A DNA stretch of 64,000 bases from a bacterium (GCA_018062085.1 JAGOSY010000003.1:261215-325214), one strand, 5' to 3'. Positions 9,739-18,657 are shown, numbered from the stretch's first letter. Made by a program: numbers and translations. Notes: a model not told the origin generated them from the sequence alone.

Positions 9739-10170
9739 CTACAAGCCAAGCGCCTTGAGAATTACTCTCTTTTTGCGCTGGCCATCAAACTCTGCATAAA
9801 AAATTTGCTCCCACGGCCCCAAGTCTAGTTTGCCATCGGTTACAGGGACCATCACCTGATGGTTGATCAAAATGCGCTTGAGATGAGCGTCTCCGTTGTC
9901 TTCACCAGTATTATGGTGGTAGTAGTCGGGGTTAACCGGCGCTAGTTTTTCCAACCATTGATCAATGTCTTTGATCAGGCCATTCTCCCAATCATTGACA
10001 TACACCCCAGCAGTAATGTGCATGGCTGAAACAAGAATGAACCCTTCTCTCAGACCGGTTTCTTCTAGAAATTGCTGAACATCATCGGTGATGCGGATGT
10101 ATTCACGCTTTTGCTTCGTGTCAAACCACAAATATTTGGTATGGGCCTTGAGGCCTTCTTGTACCTTCAT
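9739..10170 (-). CDS. YjbQ/UPF0047 family protein
   Basis: 143 residues from the ATG at 10170, which has an AGGA 8 nt upstream; an in-frame start 9 codons earlier lacks one. The sequence matches the small YjbQ (UPF0047) family across its length: [18 protein letters not shown], the invariant [16 protein letters not shown], and [16 protein letters not shown]. Members are trimeric and have a conserved His/Asp/Glu site; some show low thiamine-phosphate synthase activity in genetic tests, but the physiological role is unsettled. It lies just downstream of glnN's promoter side, on the same strand, and may form its own transcript. Confidence 0.93.
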   Translation of the reverse strand: MKVQEGLKAHTKYLWFDTKQKREYIRITDDVQQFLEETGLREGFILVSAMHITAGVYVNDWENGLIKDIDQWLEKLAPVNPDYYHHNTGEDNGDAHLKRILINHQVMVPVTDGKLDLGPWEQIFYAEFDGQRKKRVILKALGL

Positions 10171-10361
10171 ATGTATTTTCCTAAGAAATGGGCACAATTT
10201 GCCATATTCTAGCCCACTTGGCCACGGTTACGAGTACCCAAGCGCAGTTCCGTAACTTTTGAGAATCAAGAAACTATCAAGTCATAGCCGGCGCATATAC
10301 CTCTATTAAATGCCAAGGCCACAATAGCCCTTGAAACCGAGCTAAATGACCTCGAGAGCCT

Positions 10362-11465
10362 TTAAATGCCTTCTAAAGCCTTTAACGGATTGCGCAAATC
10401 AAGCGCCTTGAGAGCCTTGAGGGTACCTTGGTAATCAAGGTGTCTGGTCTCATTCATCTGCCAACCCAAGACCCGGTCGTAACTACCAGTTAAGCTGCGA
10501 GCACTCTGGCTGGCATGGTCAACCACCACAGAGCGCATACTGGGCTGGAATAACTCAATTTTTCCGGCATTCTTCATCATCGTTAGCTGTTCAAACTGAC
10601 CGGCATAGAATGCCACCTGGTCGCCCTGCTTAACAATGCCCAAGCCACGGGTGGCAAGCAAATCACTCAAGGAAGGCCGGGCGCCAACCCCGGCCTCAGG
10701 ACCGTGAATATGAAAAGGAATCTTGTCTGCTTTAGTGCTGCCAGGAAGCCACTTGAGCTCGTCCCTGGTACCAGCAACCGATCGGCTCAACTTAAGAGAG
10801 GCAAGATCAACTGTACTTCCTGTTTCAACCCCTTTCCATGGGTGTTTATCACCCAAAATGCGGCTGAGTTCTAGTACATCTACGGTGGCTTTTCCCTGTA
10901 CGTCTTTACTCACAACTGAAAGAGGCAATCGCTCAGAACCCGGGCCAATAAAAGCAACACGGTCTTTAACTGGCATAATCAGCTTATCGTCTACAGCTTT
11001 ACCAATGCGATTGTAGACGGGCGGCGCGCCAAACGCTCTGCTGACGGCATACCCGCCGAGTACCATACCTGGAGCCGCTTCGGTAAAATTAGTGAGGCTT
11101 CGGCCCAAGTTCTGGGCGCTAGTATCAGCCAAGTGCTGGCGAGCTGCGTCATTGTCGGCGCTTGCTGCCTTTTTTACAAAACCAGTCAGTGAGCTAGCGG
11201 CTTCAAAACCCTGCCAGCCAATGCCAGCGACCGCTGCCACTAGGGCCACTTTTTGATTTTTCAGAAGAACTGTACCAACAGCACCAATGGCCGCCCCTCC
11301 AGCTACTCTTGTTAGCACTTCTGCCGGATGGTCTTTGATGTCGCCACTAATCTCGTCGTAAAAAGCCGATGGAGTCTGCGAAAGAGTGCGCGCTGTCACC
11401 TTGGCTACATTCTCGAGAGAGGAGTTGCCGTCTGGTTGTGAATTGTCGGGGCGATCTAGTGGCAT
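10362..11465 (-). CDS. Protein with Gly-rich membrane segment and JAMM-like metallopeptidase motif
   Basis: 367 residues. The N-terminus (~1-45) is polar. A Gly/Ala-rich stretch (~52-90, with GGAAIGAVG and AVAGIGWQG) looks like glycine-zipper membrane helices; a second lies near 132-146. The C-terminal half contains H252-I-H254, ten residues, then S265-L-S-D268. This is the spacing of the JAB1/MPN/Mov34 zinc motif HxH-x(7-10)-SxxD, and it is followed by a hydrophobic strand as in that fold. Glu214 or Glu236 could be the upstream catalytic glutamate. If correct, this is a membrane-linked isopeptidase-like enzyme. The motif is seen; the fold assignment is inference. The start lacks a strong ribosome-binding site. 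Confidence 0.7.
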   Translation of the reverse strand: MPLDRPDNSQPDGNSSLENVAKVTARTLSQTPSAFYDEISGDIKDHPAEVLTRVAGGAAIGAVGTVLLKNQKVALVAAVAGIGWQGFEAASSLTGFVKKAASADNDAARQHLADTSAQNLGRSLTNFTEAAPGMVLGGYAVSRAFGAPPVYNRIGKAVDDKLIMPVKDRVAFIGPGSERLPLSVVSKDVQGKATVDVLELSRILGDKHPWKGVETGSTVDLASLKLSRSVAGTRDELKWLPGSTKADKIPFHIHGPEAGVGARPSLSDLLATRGLGIVKQGDQVAFYAGQFEQLTMMKNAGKIELFQPSMRSVVVDHASQSARSLTGSYDRVLGWQMNETRHLDYQGTLKALKALDLRNPLKALEGI

Positions 11466-11646
11466 CGATAATCCGCTTACTTGCTCAGCTTGTAGCTACG
11501 CGCGACCTTTATATTAAAGATGGAGCCAGCCCCTGTCATTGGGGAGACTACGACAAGATTTAATCTTCAGATTAACTGCAACCCTGCGGCCAATCGATTA
11601 ATCGGCATCGGCTATCGCTGCTCAGGTATCGGCTCAAAATATTAGA

Positions 11647-12876
11647 TCAAGCCTTGTTGGCGTGCTTCGCCGGAGGTTCTAATAAATTCAAACCTTGTTC
11701 AGCATCTTGCTGCTCAGGATCTAAGTCTAGAGCGGCCTTATAAGCATCAACTGCCCGGCCCGAAAGACCCTGCCGGGCAAACAATTTACCCAAGTGAGTC
11801 CACAAGGCTGCATGCTTGGGCGAGAGCTTCACAGCTTCTTCAAACTCAGCACTGGCGCGAGGTAAATCGCCTTTTGACTCAGCCAACCAGGCCAAATCGA
11901 CACGCAAGGCCGCAACATTGGGCTGCAGCCTAACTGCTTCTTCAAGCTGCTCCATAGCCTTAGTTGTATTGCCAGCTTTTTCCATGAGGAAGGCCAAATC
12001 AGCATGAGCAAAGGCATCAGAAGGATCCATAGCAAAACTAGCAGCATATTCTTTTTCGGCTTTATTGAAATCACCCATGCTGGCGTAAGCGAATGCCATT
12101 GATCTGCTAACACGAGCATTGTTTGGCTGGTAACTAAGGGCCCACTGAAATTCAGTGATGGCATCTTTCCATTTAGTCTCACGAGCAGCCGCAATTCCCT
12201 TAACGTAATGGGCTTTGCAGGCTGATTCTTTAAATTTCACCTTCTGTGATTCGTCTAGAGGAATAGGCTCGCCCAAACCAACCACCATCATCGCTTCAGC
12301 AATAGCTTTCATGACATTTGCCCGCATCAAGGCAACAAAAACATAGTCGCGGTGCACCGCTTTAATGCCCGGCTCACACATGACGGCGGCCTGCAATTCA
12401 AGTTCGGCCATCTCAGCATTCCATTGCCCCAAATAAACTCTGGCTAGCTCATAGTGATCTAAAGCTTCATTGTGCAGAGCCTCTGCCTGCGCTGCCGCAG
12501 CCTGGCGCTTAGCTTCGCGCGCAGCATAGGCCGCCGCGGCGGTTGCCTGCTCTGAAGTTAGAGCCGGTGTCAAATCGGCTCTTACTTCAGACTTAGCTTC
12601 AGAATTAGTTTCAGATTTGGTTTCAGACTTGATATCAACTGAAGCTTCTGTCATAGATTCTGGCTTATCCCCAGCCTTAGAGGTGACCTGGTCAACTGCT
12701 TTTTTGACGGTACTAAACTTAGTACCAGTAGAAAGATCAGCTCTAGTCTCAGCACCATCAGGCTCAGCCGCACTGGCAGCACCGGTAACAACAAAACTGA
12801 GAGCAAGCAACCCGGCTCCAATAGCTAGCGAACTTTGTAGTGAAGCGACAAAGGCTCTTCTAAAGGTAATTTTCAT
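11647..12876 (-). CDS. Exported TPR-repeat protein
   Basis: About 409 residues from the ATG at 12876 (MKITFRRAF), chosen because it gives a clean signal peptide (hydrophobic core near residues 10-35, cleavage after ASA-AE). A short acidic low-complexity stretch of SETKSET type follows, then an Ala-rich helix and about six TPR motifs to the C-terminus (for example WKDAITEFQWALSYQPNNARV and KAEKEYAASFAMDPSDAFAH). TPR arrays bind partner proteins. No catalytic domain is present. It is probably a periplasmic scaffold. It stands alone between two unrelated minus-strand genes. Confidence 0.85.
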   Translation of the reverse strand: MKITFRRAFVASLQSSLAIGAGLLALSFVVTGAASAAEPDGAETRADLSTGTKFSTVKKAVDQVTSKAGDKPESMTEASVDIKSETKSETNSEAKSEVRADLTPALTSEQATAAAAYAAREAKRQAAAAQAEALHNEALDHYELARVYLGQWNAEMAELELQAAVMCEPGIKAVHRDYVFVALMRANVMKAIAEAMMVVGLGEPIPLDESQKVKFKESACKAHYVKGIAAARETKWKDAITEFQWALSYQPNNARVSRSMAFAYASMGDFNKAEKEYAASFAMDPSDAFAHADLAFLMEKAGNTTKAMEQLEEAVRLQPNVAALRVDLAWLAESKGDLPRASAEFEEAVKLSPKHAALWTHLGKLFARQGLSGRAVDAYKAALDLDPEQQDAEQGLNLLEPPAKHANKA

Positions 12877-13025
12877 AGCAGTCTTTCTTTCTGACATCAA
12901 CAATCTAGTCTACCTCGACTGGCCACAAGCAATGCTCACTAGCACCATTATGCCATTGTAACCCCTACCCACTTCTACAACCGAAAGGCTACTTCTCGCT
13001 CAGTGTTTTCCCCAGATTGAAAGCT

Positions 13026-13895
13026 TTAAGCCGTAGGCAGCGGGGCTGCCACGATTGAAATGCCATTGGCCTCGGCGAACTTAATCATTTCATCTTGCTC
13101 AACTACCAGCGTTTCTTTTGCTTCTACAGCCAATACTCCACCGGGGTTTGGATTATCACGCACCATCGAATTGAGAGTGGTCATGCCAACAGTAGGAATA
13201 TCAAAGCGCTGATCTTGATTGGGCTTAGAAACTTTGCAGACGACGACTGGCCCTTGAGCCAACTTCACCGCCCGTTTTATCGCTTCATCGGTGCCTTCGA
13301 TAGCCTCAAGCGCCAAAATCATGCGGTCTTTTACAATTACGGTCTGACCAATATCTAAGCGCGCGATTTCACGAGCAACGCCCATACCGTACTCAACATC
13401 AGCATACTGAGCGGCTGTAGGCACAGAGGATGTAAGCACGCCAATCTCAGGAAATAAATGACGGAGAAACTCTGATTGAGTCAGAACCTTGAGACCATGG
13501 GCTTCCATAATGTCACCAACAGCAAACTGAATGGTGTCATCATTGAAATTTGGTAATTTGCTTAGCTCCTTGACCGCTATCCAATCAAGCTTGTGAATCT
13601 GTCGCAGCAAGTTGATTTTGGGAACCTTGCCAATGAAAACAAGGTTATGGCAACCTTCTTTTTTCATCAGCCCAATGCTGCGACCAATCTGCCCCGGTGC
13701 GATCAGATAAGTTTTATCCGCATGGGGAGAAACCTGACTTTCAGCACTTTCTGAAAGAGCCAGCGCCACCACTCGATATCCGCGTTCTTTAGCCGATTGA
13801 GCCAAAAGACCAGGCAATTTGCCTTCACCGGATACAAGACCTAATACAGTCGCCACACTCACACTACTTTCCTGAGTAAGGGTAGAAAAACCCAT
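13026..13895 (-). CDS. lpxI: UDP-2,3-diacylglucosamine pyrophosphatase LpxI
   Basis: 289 residues, the normal length for LpxI (old name DUF1009). It hydrolyses UDP-2,3-diacylglucosamine to lipid X and UMP in lipid A synthesis, and replaces LpxH in many bacteria. Visible features: the N-terminal domain starting VLGLVSGEGKLPGLLA, the central IGKVPKINLL segment, and the C-terminal catalytic part with VIVKDRMILALEAIEGTDE and RFDIPTVGMTTL. This is good evidence that the organism makes lipid A and so has an outer membrane. A Gly/Ala-rich AAGGC-type ribosome-binding site precedes the ATG. The lpx neighbours normally found with lpxI are not in this window. Confidence 0.95.
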   Translation of the reverse strand: MGFSTLTQESSVSVATVLGLVSGEGKLPGLLAQSAKERGYRVVALALSESAESQVSPHADKTYLIAPGQIGRSIGLMKKEGCHNLVFIGKVPKINLLRQIHKLDWIAVKELSKLPNFNDDTIQFAVGDIMEAHGLKVLTQSEFLRHLFPEIGVLTSSVPTAAQYADVEYGMGVAREIARLDIGQTVIVKDRMILALEAIEGTDEAIKRAVKLAQGPVVVCKVSKPNQDQRFDIPTVGMTTLNSMVRDNPNPGGVLAVEAKETLVVEQDEMIKFAEANGISIVAAPLPTA

Positions 13896-14167
13896 GCCTA
13901 CCGCCTTTAAGAGCCCACCGTGCAGCCCGACTACTTATACTTCAAGCGAAGAAGCTCCGCATAGTTTAACATGTTCTTGGCAGCCAGCAGCCACCACGGC
14001 GGCTGAGCAGGCAGAGCGGGCGGAAAATAAACCGAAGTTACACTGAAGTTACTCCGATTACGCCAGTATCTTGACATTGCGGTTTAAAAGCATTTAACTG
14101 AATGAATCGTATAAAATGGCTTGGCAGCCAAAGAACGGCCTTCATAAAGAGAACAGGAATAGAGACT

Positions 14168-14833
14168 ATGAGCGCAGTGTCTACCAAGAATCAAAGAAAA
14201 CAGCTTGTTAGAAGCTCTGCAATTAAGCTAGGTGCAATTGCACTTTTAGCTGGCGTGACAATGTTAAGCAGCGGCACTCAAGCATCAGCACAAGGCGGCT
14301 TTAGCAGCACAAGTCAAGCTGCCAGAAAAGGCTTGGGCGACGGTTCCAGCTTTTACATGTCACGGCGTCAGCTGCAATTTGTAGACGATTCACCGATCAT
14401 TAGAAATAGCAGTGGCCAAGTTCAAGCAGGCGGCGCCACAGGCTTCGCCAGCCAGCAAGGTGGCCAACAGCCACTGCAAAGAGCTGGATTTACTTCATAT
14501 TCGAGCTCACTACCCTCGTCAACAGGCGCGGCCCTGCCCAAAGTGAATAATGGCGTGCCTGTCCAGACACCTCCTCCAGCTCCAGCCAAATCGCTGAACG
14601 CTAAAGCTGGTGGTCTTTCCAAGGGCAAGAAGTCTACAGCTAAGCCAGCTGCAGCCCCCAAAGCCCCAGCCCAGCCAGAAGGTATTCACGCTTACAACAG
14701 CTACAACGGCTATAACCCCTCAGCCCTTGCACCTGGAGAGATTTCAGGTGGTGGGGCCGGCACTGTTACAACCAGGCAAGGCAATGTCAAAGGTAGCGTG
14801 TTGCACTGGTCAAGACGGCGCAGGGCCCAATAA
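14168..14833 (+). CDS. Exported Pro/Ala/Ser-rich protein of unknown function
   Basis: 221 residues from the ATG at 14168, which has an AGGA upstream and starts a proper signal peptide (core IALLAGVTMLSSG, cleavage near ASA-QG). An ATG 22 codons earlier is in frame but has no ribosome-binding site. The mature chain is low-complexity: Gly/Ser/Gln-rich, then Pro/Ala/Lys-rich (AAPKAPAQPEG), with a tyrosine-rich patch HAYNSYNGYNPS and a basic end. It is probably disordered and surface- or matrix-associated. The family is not recognised. Confidence 0.7.
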   Translation: MSAVSTKNQRKQLVRSSAIKLGAIALLAGVTMLSSGTQASAQGGFSSTSQAARKGLGDGSSFYMSRRQLQFVDDSPIIRNSSGQVQAGGATGFASQQGGQQPLQRAGFTSYSSSLPSSTGAALPKVNNGVPVQTPPPAPAKSLNAKAGGLSKGKKSTAKPAAAPKAPAQPEGIHAYNSYNGYNPSALAPGEISGGGAGTVTTRQGNVKGSVLHWSRRRRAQ

Positions 14834-14941
14834 CTACGTCATAAATAAAGCCAGTGGCAAAGCCTGACGTTACAGAACTATTTACTGAATCGAATAAAGT
14901 GCAAGGTCAGCCACAAACCCTGTGGTAATATTCTTCATGTT

Positions 14942-15015
14942 GCGGCTGTAGCCCAGCTGGATAGAGCGCATGGCTACGAACCATGAGGTCGGGAGTTCGA
15001 ATCTCTCCAGCCGCG
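14942..15015 (+). tRNA. tRNA-Arg (ACG)
   Basis: A full cloverleaf can be drawn. The acceptor stem is GCGGCTG/CAGCCGC with discriminator G. The D arm is GCCCAGCTGGATAGAGC, the anticodon stem CATGG/CCATG around the loop CTACGAA (anticodon ACG, read as ICG after deamination), and the T arm GGGAG-TTCGAAT-CTCTC. The CCA end is not encoded. The anticodon is for Arg CGN codons. It marks the start of a gene-poor accessory stretch. Confidence 0.97.
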
Positions 15016-15036
15016 AATCTTAAGACCATTACTACG

Positions 15037-15065
15037 AGCGCTTCTCTCACGAGAGGCGCTTTTGG
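15037..15065 (+). terminator. Terminator after tRNA-Arg
   Basis: A 10-bp stem (AGCGCTTCTC / GAGAGGCGCT, one G-T pair) with a TCAC loop is followed by TTTGG TTTTG. It begins 22 nt after the tRNA and ends its transcript. Confidence 0.8.
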
Positions 15066-15192
15066 TTTTGGGGTATGCAAAAAATCCTGCCGCTACTCTG
15101 CCGCTACTTTTTTGACCCTCACGGCAAAAGGCCATTAATCGCTTTAGCTGTAAGAGCAAAAGCTTGAGTTAGACTGTTTCGATTACATGTTC

Positions 15193-15245
15193 AAAAAAAA
15201 CAACCGCCCCGTGAGCGCACAGCTTTGCTGGTGCGAACGGGGCGG
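15193..15245 (-). terminator. Strong minus-strand Rho-independent terminator with no assigned gene
   Basis: A GC-rich stem (CCGCCCCGT / ACGGGGCGG, 9 bp) is extended inward by CGCACAGC/GCTGGTGCG with one bulge. On the minus strand it is followed directly by eight T (the A8 run at 15193-15200). Structure and orientation point to a transcript running leftwards from somewhere right of 15245, yet no intact minus-strand gene is there. Confidence 0.75.
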
Positions 15246-15257
15246 CAACACATCTTG

Positions 15258-15463
15258 TGCGCTTCACCTGCGGTGTCACATTCAGCATAGAGCCTGTGCT
15301 ATTTTCAGCAAACGGTAAACCGTATTCAAAAGAAATAATTCCAACGGCCCGAGAGCATTGATGAAGCAACTATCATTGGCGTCACCACAAATTTGCGAAT
15401 CTCGGTGTTTAGCTAGCAGGAATAGCTACAAATTATGCGCCTCATCTGCGGTATCACTTTCAG
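15258..15463. repeat. Pair of 28-bp degenerate direct repeats
   Basis: The copies at 15258-15285 and 15436-15463 match at 24 of 28 positions, 178 bp apart. A shorter partial copy (GGTATCACTTTCA) recurs near 15513. They lie upstream, in minus-strand terms, of the orphan terminator at 15193-15245. Decay of a repetitive gene or a structured RNA are both possible. Confidence 0.5.
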
Positions 15464-15803
15464 GCGGCAATTGGTGGGCATCTCCGCAATCAGTAAACTC
15501 AAAAATTCAATTGGTATCACTTTCAAGGCTCACCGGGGTGCGGTCTCGGAAAATGGTAAAACTCCTATATCCTGCCATCACCACTTACCCACTCTCTTCG
15601 CTACTCTGCCAGCTATTTTCTGGGGTGGTAATGTCGTAACCTCTTTGAGGTTTCGACTGATGAATAATCTCACTTAACCGGCAGCTTCGCTGCCTCTGAA
15701 CACTGCAAAACTTATCTATCAGTGACAGTTGAATGCGAGCTAGTGAAATTACCAATCACCGGCATGCCTATAGAGTGCAAGCCGTTTCCGCGCCTACTTA
15801 TTG

Positions 15804-16007
15804 TCAACTAGCCCCACCTTGCTCATAGTCGTTGACAACCCGATAGAACAGGTCAAAGTCGAGATTCACGAACGAAGCTAAGTCGTTCAAAGCGTCAAAA
15901 GAATCAGCCATTGGCTCACTTAAACCCAGTTCCAAAAGAGGGGCTTCGACAAATGAGATGTTATGAAAATAGATGTCGCGACTATAGATGCGCGAAGCAA
16001 ATGTGAA
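15804..16007 (-). pseudogene. 3' remnant of an unidentified protein gene
   Basis: The minus frame is open for 67 codons between two stops (the in-frame TGA at 16008-16010 and the final TGA at 15804-15806), with no start codon before Met-33. The product looks like real protein: an aromatic start (FTFASRIYSRDIYFHNISF), then an acidic helical end (ADSFDALNDLASFVNLDFDLF). Composition and the missing 5' part suggest a gene fragment left by deletion. A 42-residue peptide from the internal ATG is the alternative. No family is recognised. Confidence 0.5.
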
Positions 16008-16017
16008 TCAAAACATT

Positions 16018-16491
16018 TTAGCGCCCATTTATAGGCCAACGCTCAACGGTAACATCTCTATCCAAAATCTTTATTGCAACTCCATTTCGATAGGTCTCAT
16101 TGCTGATAGGTAGGTTTTTGTAAGGCACCGATTTGCGAATGGCTTTTGCACCCATGGCATCTAAGTCGGCAGAGCCAGATGTTGCTATGGGTGTTAGTTT
16201 GTCAACTTTGCCGTCTTTAAAAGTTAGAATGTATCTGGCCCCCTTTGTAAGAGATGAAGAACAGTTCTTTTCAATTTCGTTGGCAAAATCTTTATACCAA
16301 GCCGGATTTTCCAGCCTTTTCACTTTAACCGAATCAGAAAAATGACATTCCCAAAGTTCAGCAGGGCCTCGTTTACCTTCTAATCTTGTTCTAACCAATC
16401 CAGTGTTGTAGGTTTTGCTTTCCTCTGCTGCCACTGGCAAAACGATTTGTGAGATTAATAAACCGCACAAAAGATAAGAGACTGGCTTCAT
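16018..16491 (-). CDS. Exported protein with TonB C-terminal-like domain
   Basis: 157 residues from the ATG at 16491 (AAGGA about 6 nt before it); an in-frame start 18 codons upstream is less likely. A signal peptide covers ~1-21 (ending VAA-EE). The C-terminal ~80 residues (FKDGKVDKLTPIATSGSADLD...AIRKSVPYKNLP...) resemble the TonB/TolA C-terminal fold, in which a 'SGS-x-x-LD-x-x-A-x-x-A(I/V)R' helix precedes 'P-x-x-x-LP'. There is no N-terminal TM anchor or Pro-rich span, so it is not a canonical TonB. It is probably a periplasmic protein that borrowed the domain. Confidence 0.7.
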   Translation of the reverse strand: MKPVSYLLCGLLISQIVLPVAAEESKTYNTGLVRTRLEGKRGPAELWECHFSDSVKVKRLENPAWYKDFANEIEKNCSSSLTKGARYILTFKDGKVDKLTPIATSGSADLDAMGAKAIRKSVPYKNLPISNETYRNGVAIKILDRDVTVERWPINGR

Positions 16492-16896
16492 TTTCGTTCC
16501 TTCGAGGCAAGGTGCTAAATACAGCATAAGCGAGCTGGACCGCAAAAGACAGGGGAAAGAAAGTTTTCCTTCCTTCCTTCCCCCTGAGTGTTAGTGTTTA
16601 GATTTCGTTTTCTAGTGTGGTCTGATGCCAAATTGGTACCAGTGTTGTGTAGCTAGCAGGCAATCCCGTAGGGTCCAACAATGACCCAGTGGAACGATTA
16701 GCAGCCCAAGCAATCATGCACGCGAAATAGCAATTCTTCCCGGTAACTACGTCAGCAGTCGGTAATCCCATTTGAGAGACGGCAAATTCTCTTTTTTGCA
16801 TAAACGCTGATAGGAAGCGACTGAGCATAACGCATAAGGTATACTTATTTCTAAGCTGCAGCCAACGATGAGGCTTTAGTTTCCGAGGTTTATACA
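16492..16896. other. Intergenic stretch between divergent genes
   Basis: About 400 bp between the minus-strand TonB-like gene and the plus-strand TPR gene. It contains a short (TTCC)n run near 16568-16581 and should hold both promoters. A minus frame at 16598-16830 is open and moderately protein-like, but has no ribosome-binding site. I see nothing else. Confidence 0.5.
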
Positions 16897-18231
16897 ATGA
16901 GTCTGAAAGCAGTCGTGACAGTGATTGCGGTGCTATTTGCAAATGCAAGTATGTCTGCTGATGCTCACTCCAGTTGGAGTTTTGAAAACCAGGCTGGCAA
17001 TCTAGCATTCCACCAAAAGAACTACTCAGAAGCTTCTAAATGTTTCAAACGAGCGCTCAGGCTAGCAAGGAAAGAGGCTAAGTCAGCGGAACCAAAGCAA
17101 ACGATCAGCTTAGCGGCGTTAGAGCTAACGGCATGTGCTCAGCGCAAAATTAAAGAAGAGACAAGACAAGCCAGTTTAAGTTCATCTTTGCTTGAGAATT
17201 TTATCGATAGCAGTGACGCTGATTTCGCTGACTGTCTATTAGAACTCGGTAAAATGTACCAGCAGCAACGCAAATTTGAAGATGCTATAAAGATTTTCAA
17301 GATAGTACTGAATCTTCATGAAAAATCGCATTCTTCGAGTGACACGACATACAGTGCTGCGCTCAATAGTTTGGGGTTAACATACCTCCAACAGGGTAAC
17401 GTTACTGCTTCCGAAAGTTCACTAAAGAAGGCGCTTGAATCAACTCAATCGTTCAGCAGTTCTGAGGTCGCTGGTCAATGTGCAATATTGAATAATCTTG
17501 GGCTGCTGTGTTCCGCTAGTCTGCGCTATGAAGAAGCCGAATCGGCTTTTAAGAAATCAATCACGCTCAGCGAAACTTCAGACTGCGAGCCTTTTGCCAA
17601 ATCCGAACCACTAGCAAACCTTGCGGAGCTCTACGGAAAATTTCTCAAGTATGAACAAGCCGAAAGTTTGCTAAGACGCGCAGTAGCATACATGGAAAAT
17701 CAAAAACCGGCCCACGCAGCACACCTTTCAGGCTTTCTGGTGAGCCTTGGATACTATTGCAGCAAATTAGGTAATTACAGTGAGGCAGAAGAGCTTTACA
17801 AAAGGGCGTTGAAAATAGACAAGACAACAATTGGCTCAAACAATTTAAAAATAGCTAGAGACCTAAATGCTCTAGCGGTATTGTATTTTGTTCAAAAAAA
17901 TTATTCAAAAGCCGTACCGTTGCACAAAACCGTTTTGAAAATAATGGAATCAGAATTTGGACCTAAAGATTCCGAGCTATACAAATATCTATTGAATTAT
18001 GCTGAAGCACTTCAACAGGTAAACAGAGTACGAGAAGCAGACGTGCTGACAAACAGAGCAGGTGCACTCCTCATGGACCCGGCCATCGCTGACTGCGAAA
18101 AGGATATGAGTCCAGACGACCAACGTTGGAACGAGCTGCTCCCAGATTATATTGAGCTTCTCAAAAAAGCTCATCGATTCGGAGATGCAAAAGCTGCTGA
18201 GTCAAAACTCCTTAAAGTAAAATCGAAGTAG
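16897..18231 (+). CDS. Exported TPR protein (kinesin-light-chain-like repeats)
   Basis: 444 residues. The ATG has GAGGT 9 nt upstream. A signal peptide (~1-23, ending SADA-HS) leads into about eight TPRs of the 42-residue kinesin-light-chain type (for example ALNSLGLTYLQQGNVTASESSLKKAL and AEELYKRALKIDKTTIGSNN). Two more degenerate repeats close the C-terminus. There is no catalytic domain. It is likely a secreted or periplasmic protein-binding scaffold. Codon use is more A/T-rich than in the flanking core genes, which fits the accessory character of this stretch. Confidence 0.85.
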   Translation: MSLKAVVTVIAVLFANASMSADAHSSWSFENQAGNLAFHQKNYSEASKCFKRALRLARKEAKSAEPKQTISLAALELTACAQRKIKEETRQASLSSSLLENFIDSSDADFADCLLELGKMYQQQRKFEDAIKIFKIVLNLHEKSHSSSDTTYSAALNSLGLTYLQQGNVTASESSLKKALESTQSFSSSEVAGQCAILNNLGLLCSASLRYEEAESAFKKSITLSETSDCEPFAKSEPLANLAELYGKFLKYEQAESLLRRAVAYMENQKPAHAAHLSGFLVSLGYYCSKLGNYSEAEELYKRALKIDKTTIGSNNLKIARDLNALAVLYFVQKNYSKAVPLHKTVLKIMESEFGPKDSELYKYLLNYAEALQQVNRVREADVLTNRAGALLMDPAIADCEKDMSPDDQRWNELLPDYIELLKKAHRFGDAKAAESKLLKVKSK

Positions 18232-18298
18232 AAGGCATTTTATTTTCAAATCAAACCCATATTTAAAGTTTGAAGACGTCCGTCCGGTTTTGCCTGTA

Positions 18299-18318
18299 TT
18301 GCACCTAATATGGTGCAA
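18299..18318. repeat. Perfect inverted repeat
   Basis: TTGCACC-TAATAT-GGTGCAA: 7-bp arms and a 6-bp AT-rich spacer, just downstream of the TPR gene. It has the form of a dimeric regulator site, but no promoter or gene start lies beside it, so its role is unknown. Confidence 0.5.
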
Positions 18319-18340
18319 CTCTATCAATAGAGAGGAAGCA

Positions 18341-18367
18341 AAAGGCCCGCAATAAATGCAGGCCTTT
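18341..18367 (+). terminator. Probable terminator of the TPR gene
   Basis: The stem AAAGGCC/GGCCTTT continues after one mismatch with GCA/TGC around an ATAAA loop, followed by TCTTAG. The T-tract is short. It lies about 110 nt after the stop codon of the TPR gene. Confidence 0.6.
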
Positions 18368-18657
18368 CTTAGTTCATTTATTAACGCTCGACCGCTCTAA
18401 AGAGCATTACTAACGTTTTCTTATCATGCCAATCTTTTCCGGGGAAAAGTTGGGATATTGTTGGGATGGGTTTTTCCAAAGTCCCGAAAGTCTTGGGCGA
18501 TGAGAGGCTCGTTCCCAACCCCCTCGGTGTAAATGAACAGCTCTGTTAGTTTCTATGACTGACTCCCAAATGGTGACACGAAAATGCGGTCACGCAGCAA
18601 TCAAGTGAGCTCTTATAGAGTTTATTGCCATAAGGTGACAATGGAAACACATTTAGA
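18368..18657. other. Gene-free stretch before the toxin-antitoxin operon
   Basis: About 290 bp with no open frame that looks translated. The only structure is a GC-poor direct TTGGGAT/TTGGGAT pair near 18449-18466. Promoter elements begin at 18658. Confidence 0.5.

Larger units (their letters stand above)
15066..15803. other. 738-bp stretch without an intact gene
   Basis: It holds the orphan minus-strand terminator and the degenerate repeats listed separately, plus a small perfect hairpin GGCAGC-TTC-GCTGCC at 15680-15694. Short open frames exist on both strands, but none has a ribosome-binding site or convincing composition. The stretch reads as eroded accessory DNA next to the tRNA. Confidence 0.6.

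Noticed and set aside
14974..15159. Minus-strand frame ending GWRDSNSRPHGS
   Set aside because: It is read through the tRNA-Arg gene; this ending is a well-known spurious translation of tRNA sequence.
16598..17008. 136-codon minus frame opposite the TPR gene start
   Set aside because: Overlaps the start of a well-supported gene and has no ribosome-binding site; only the leftmost ~67 codons look at all protein-like.
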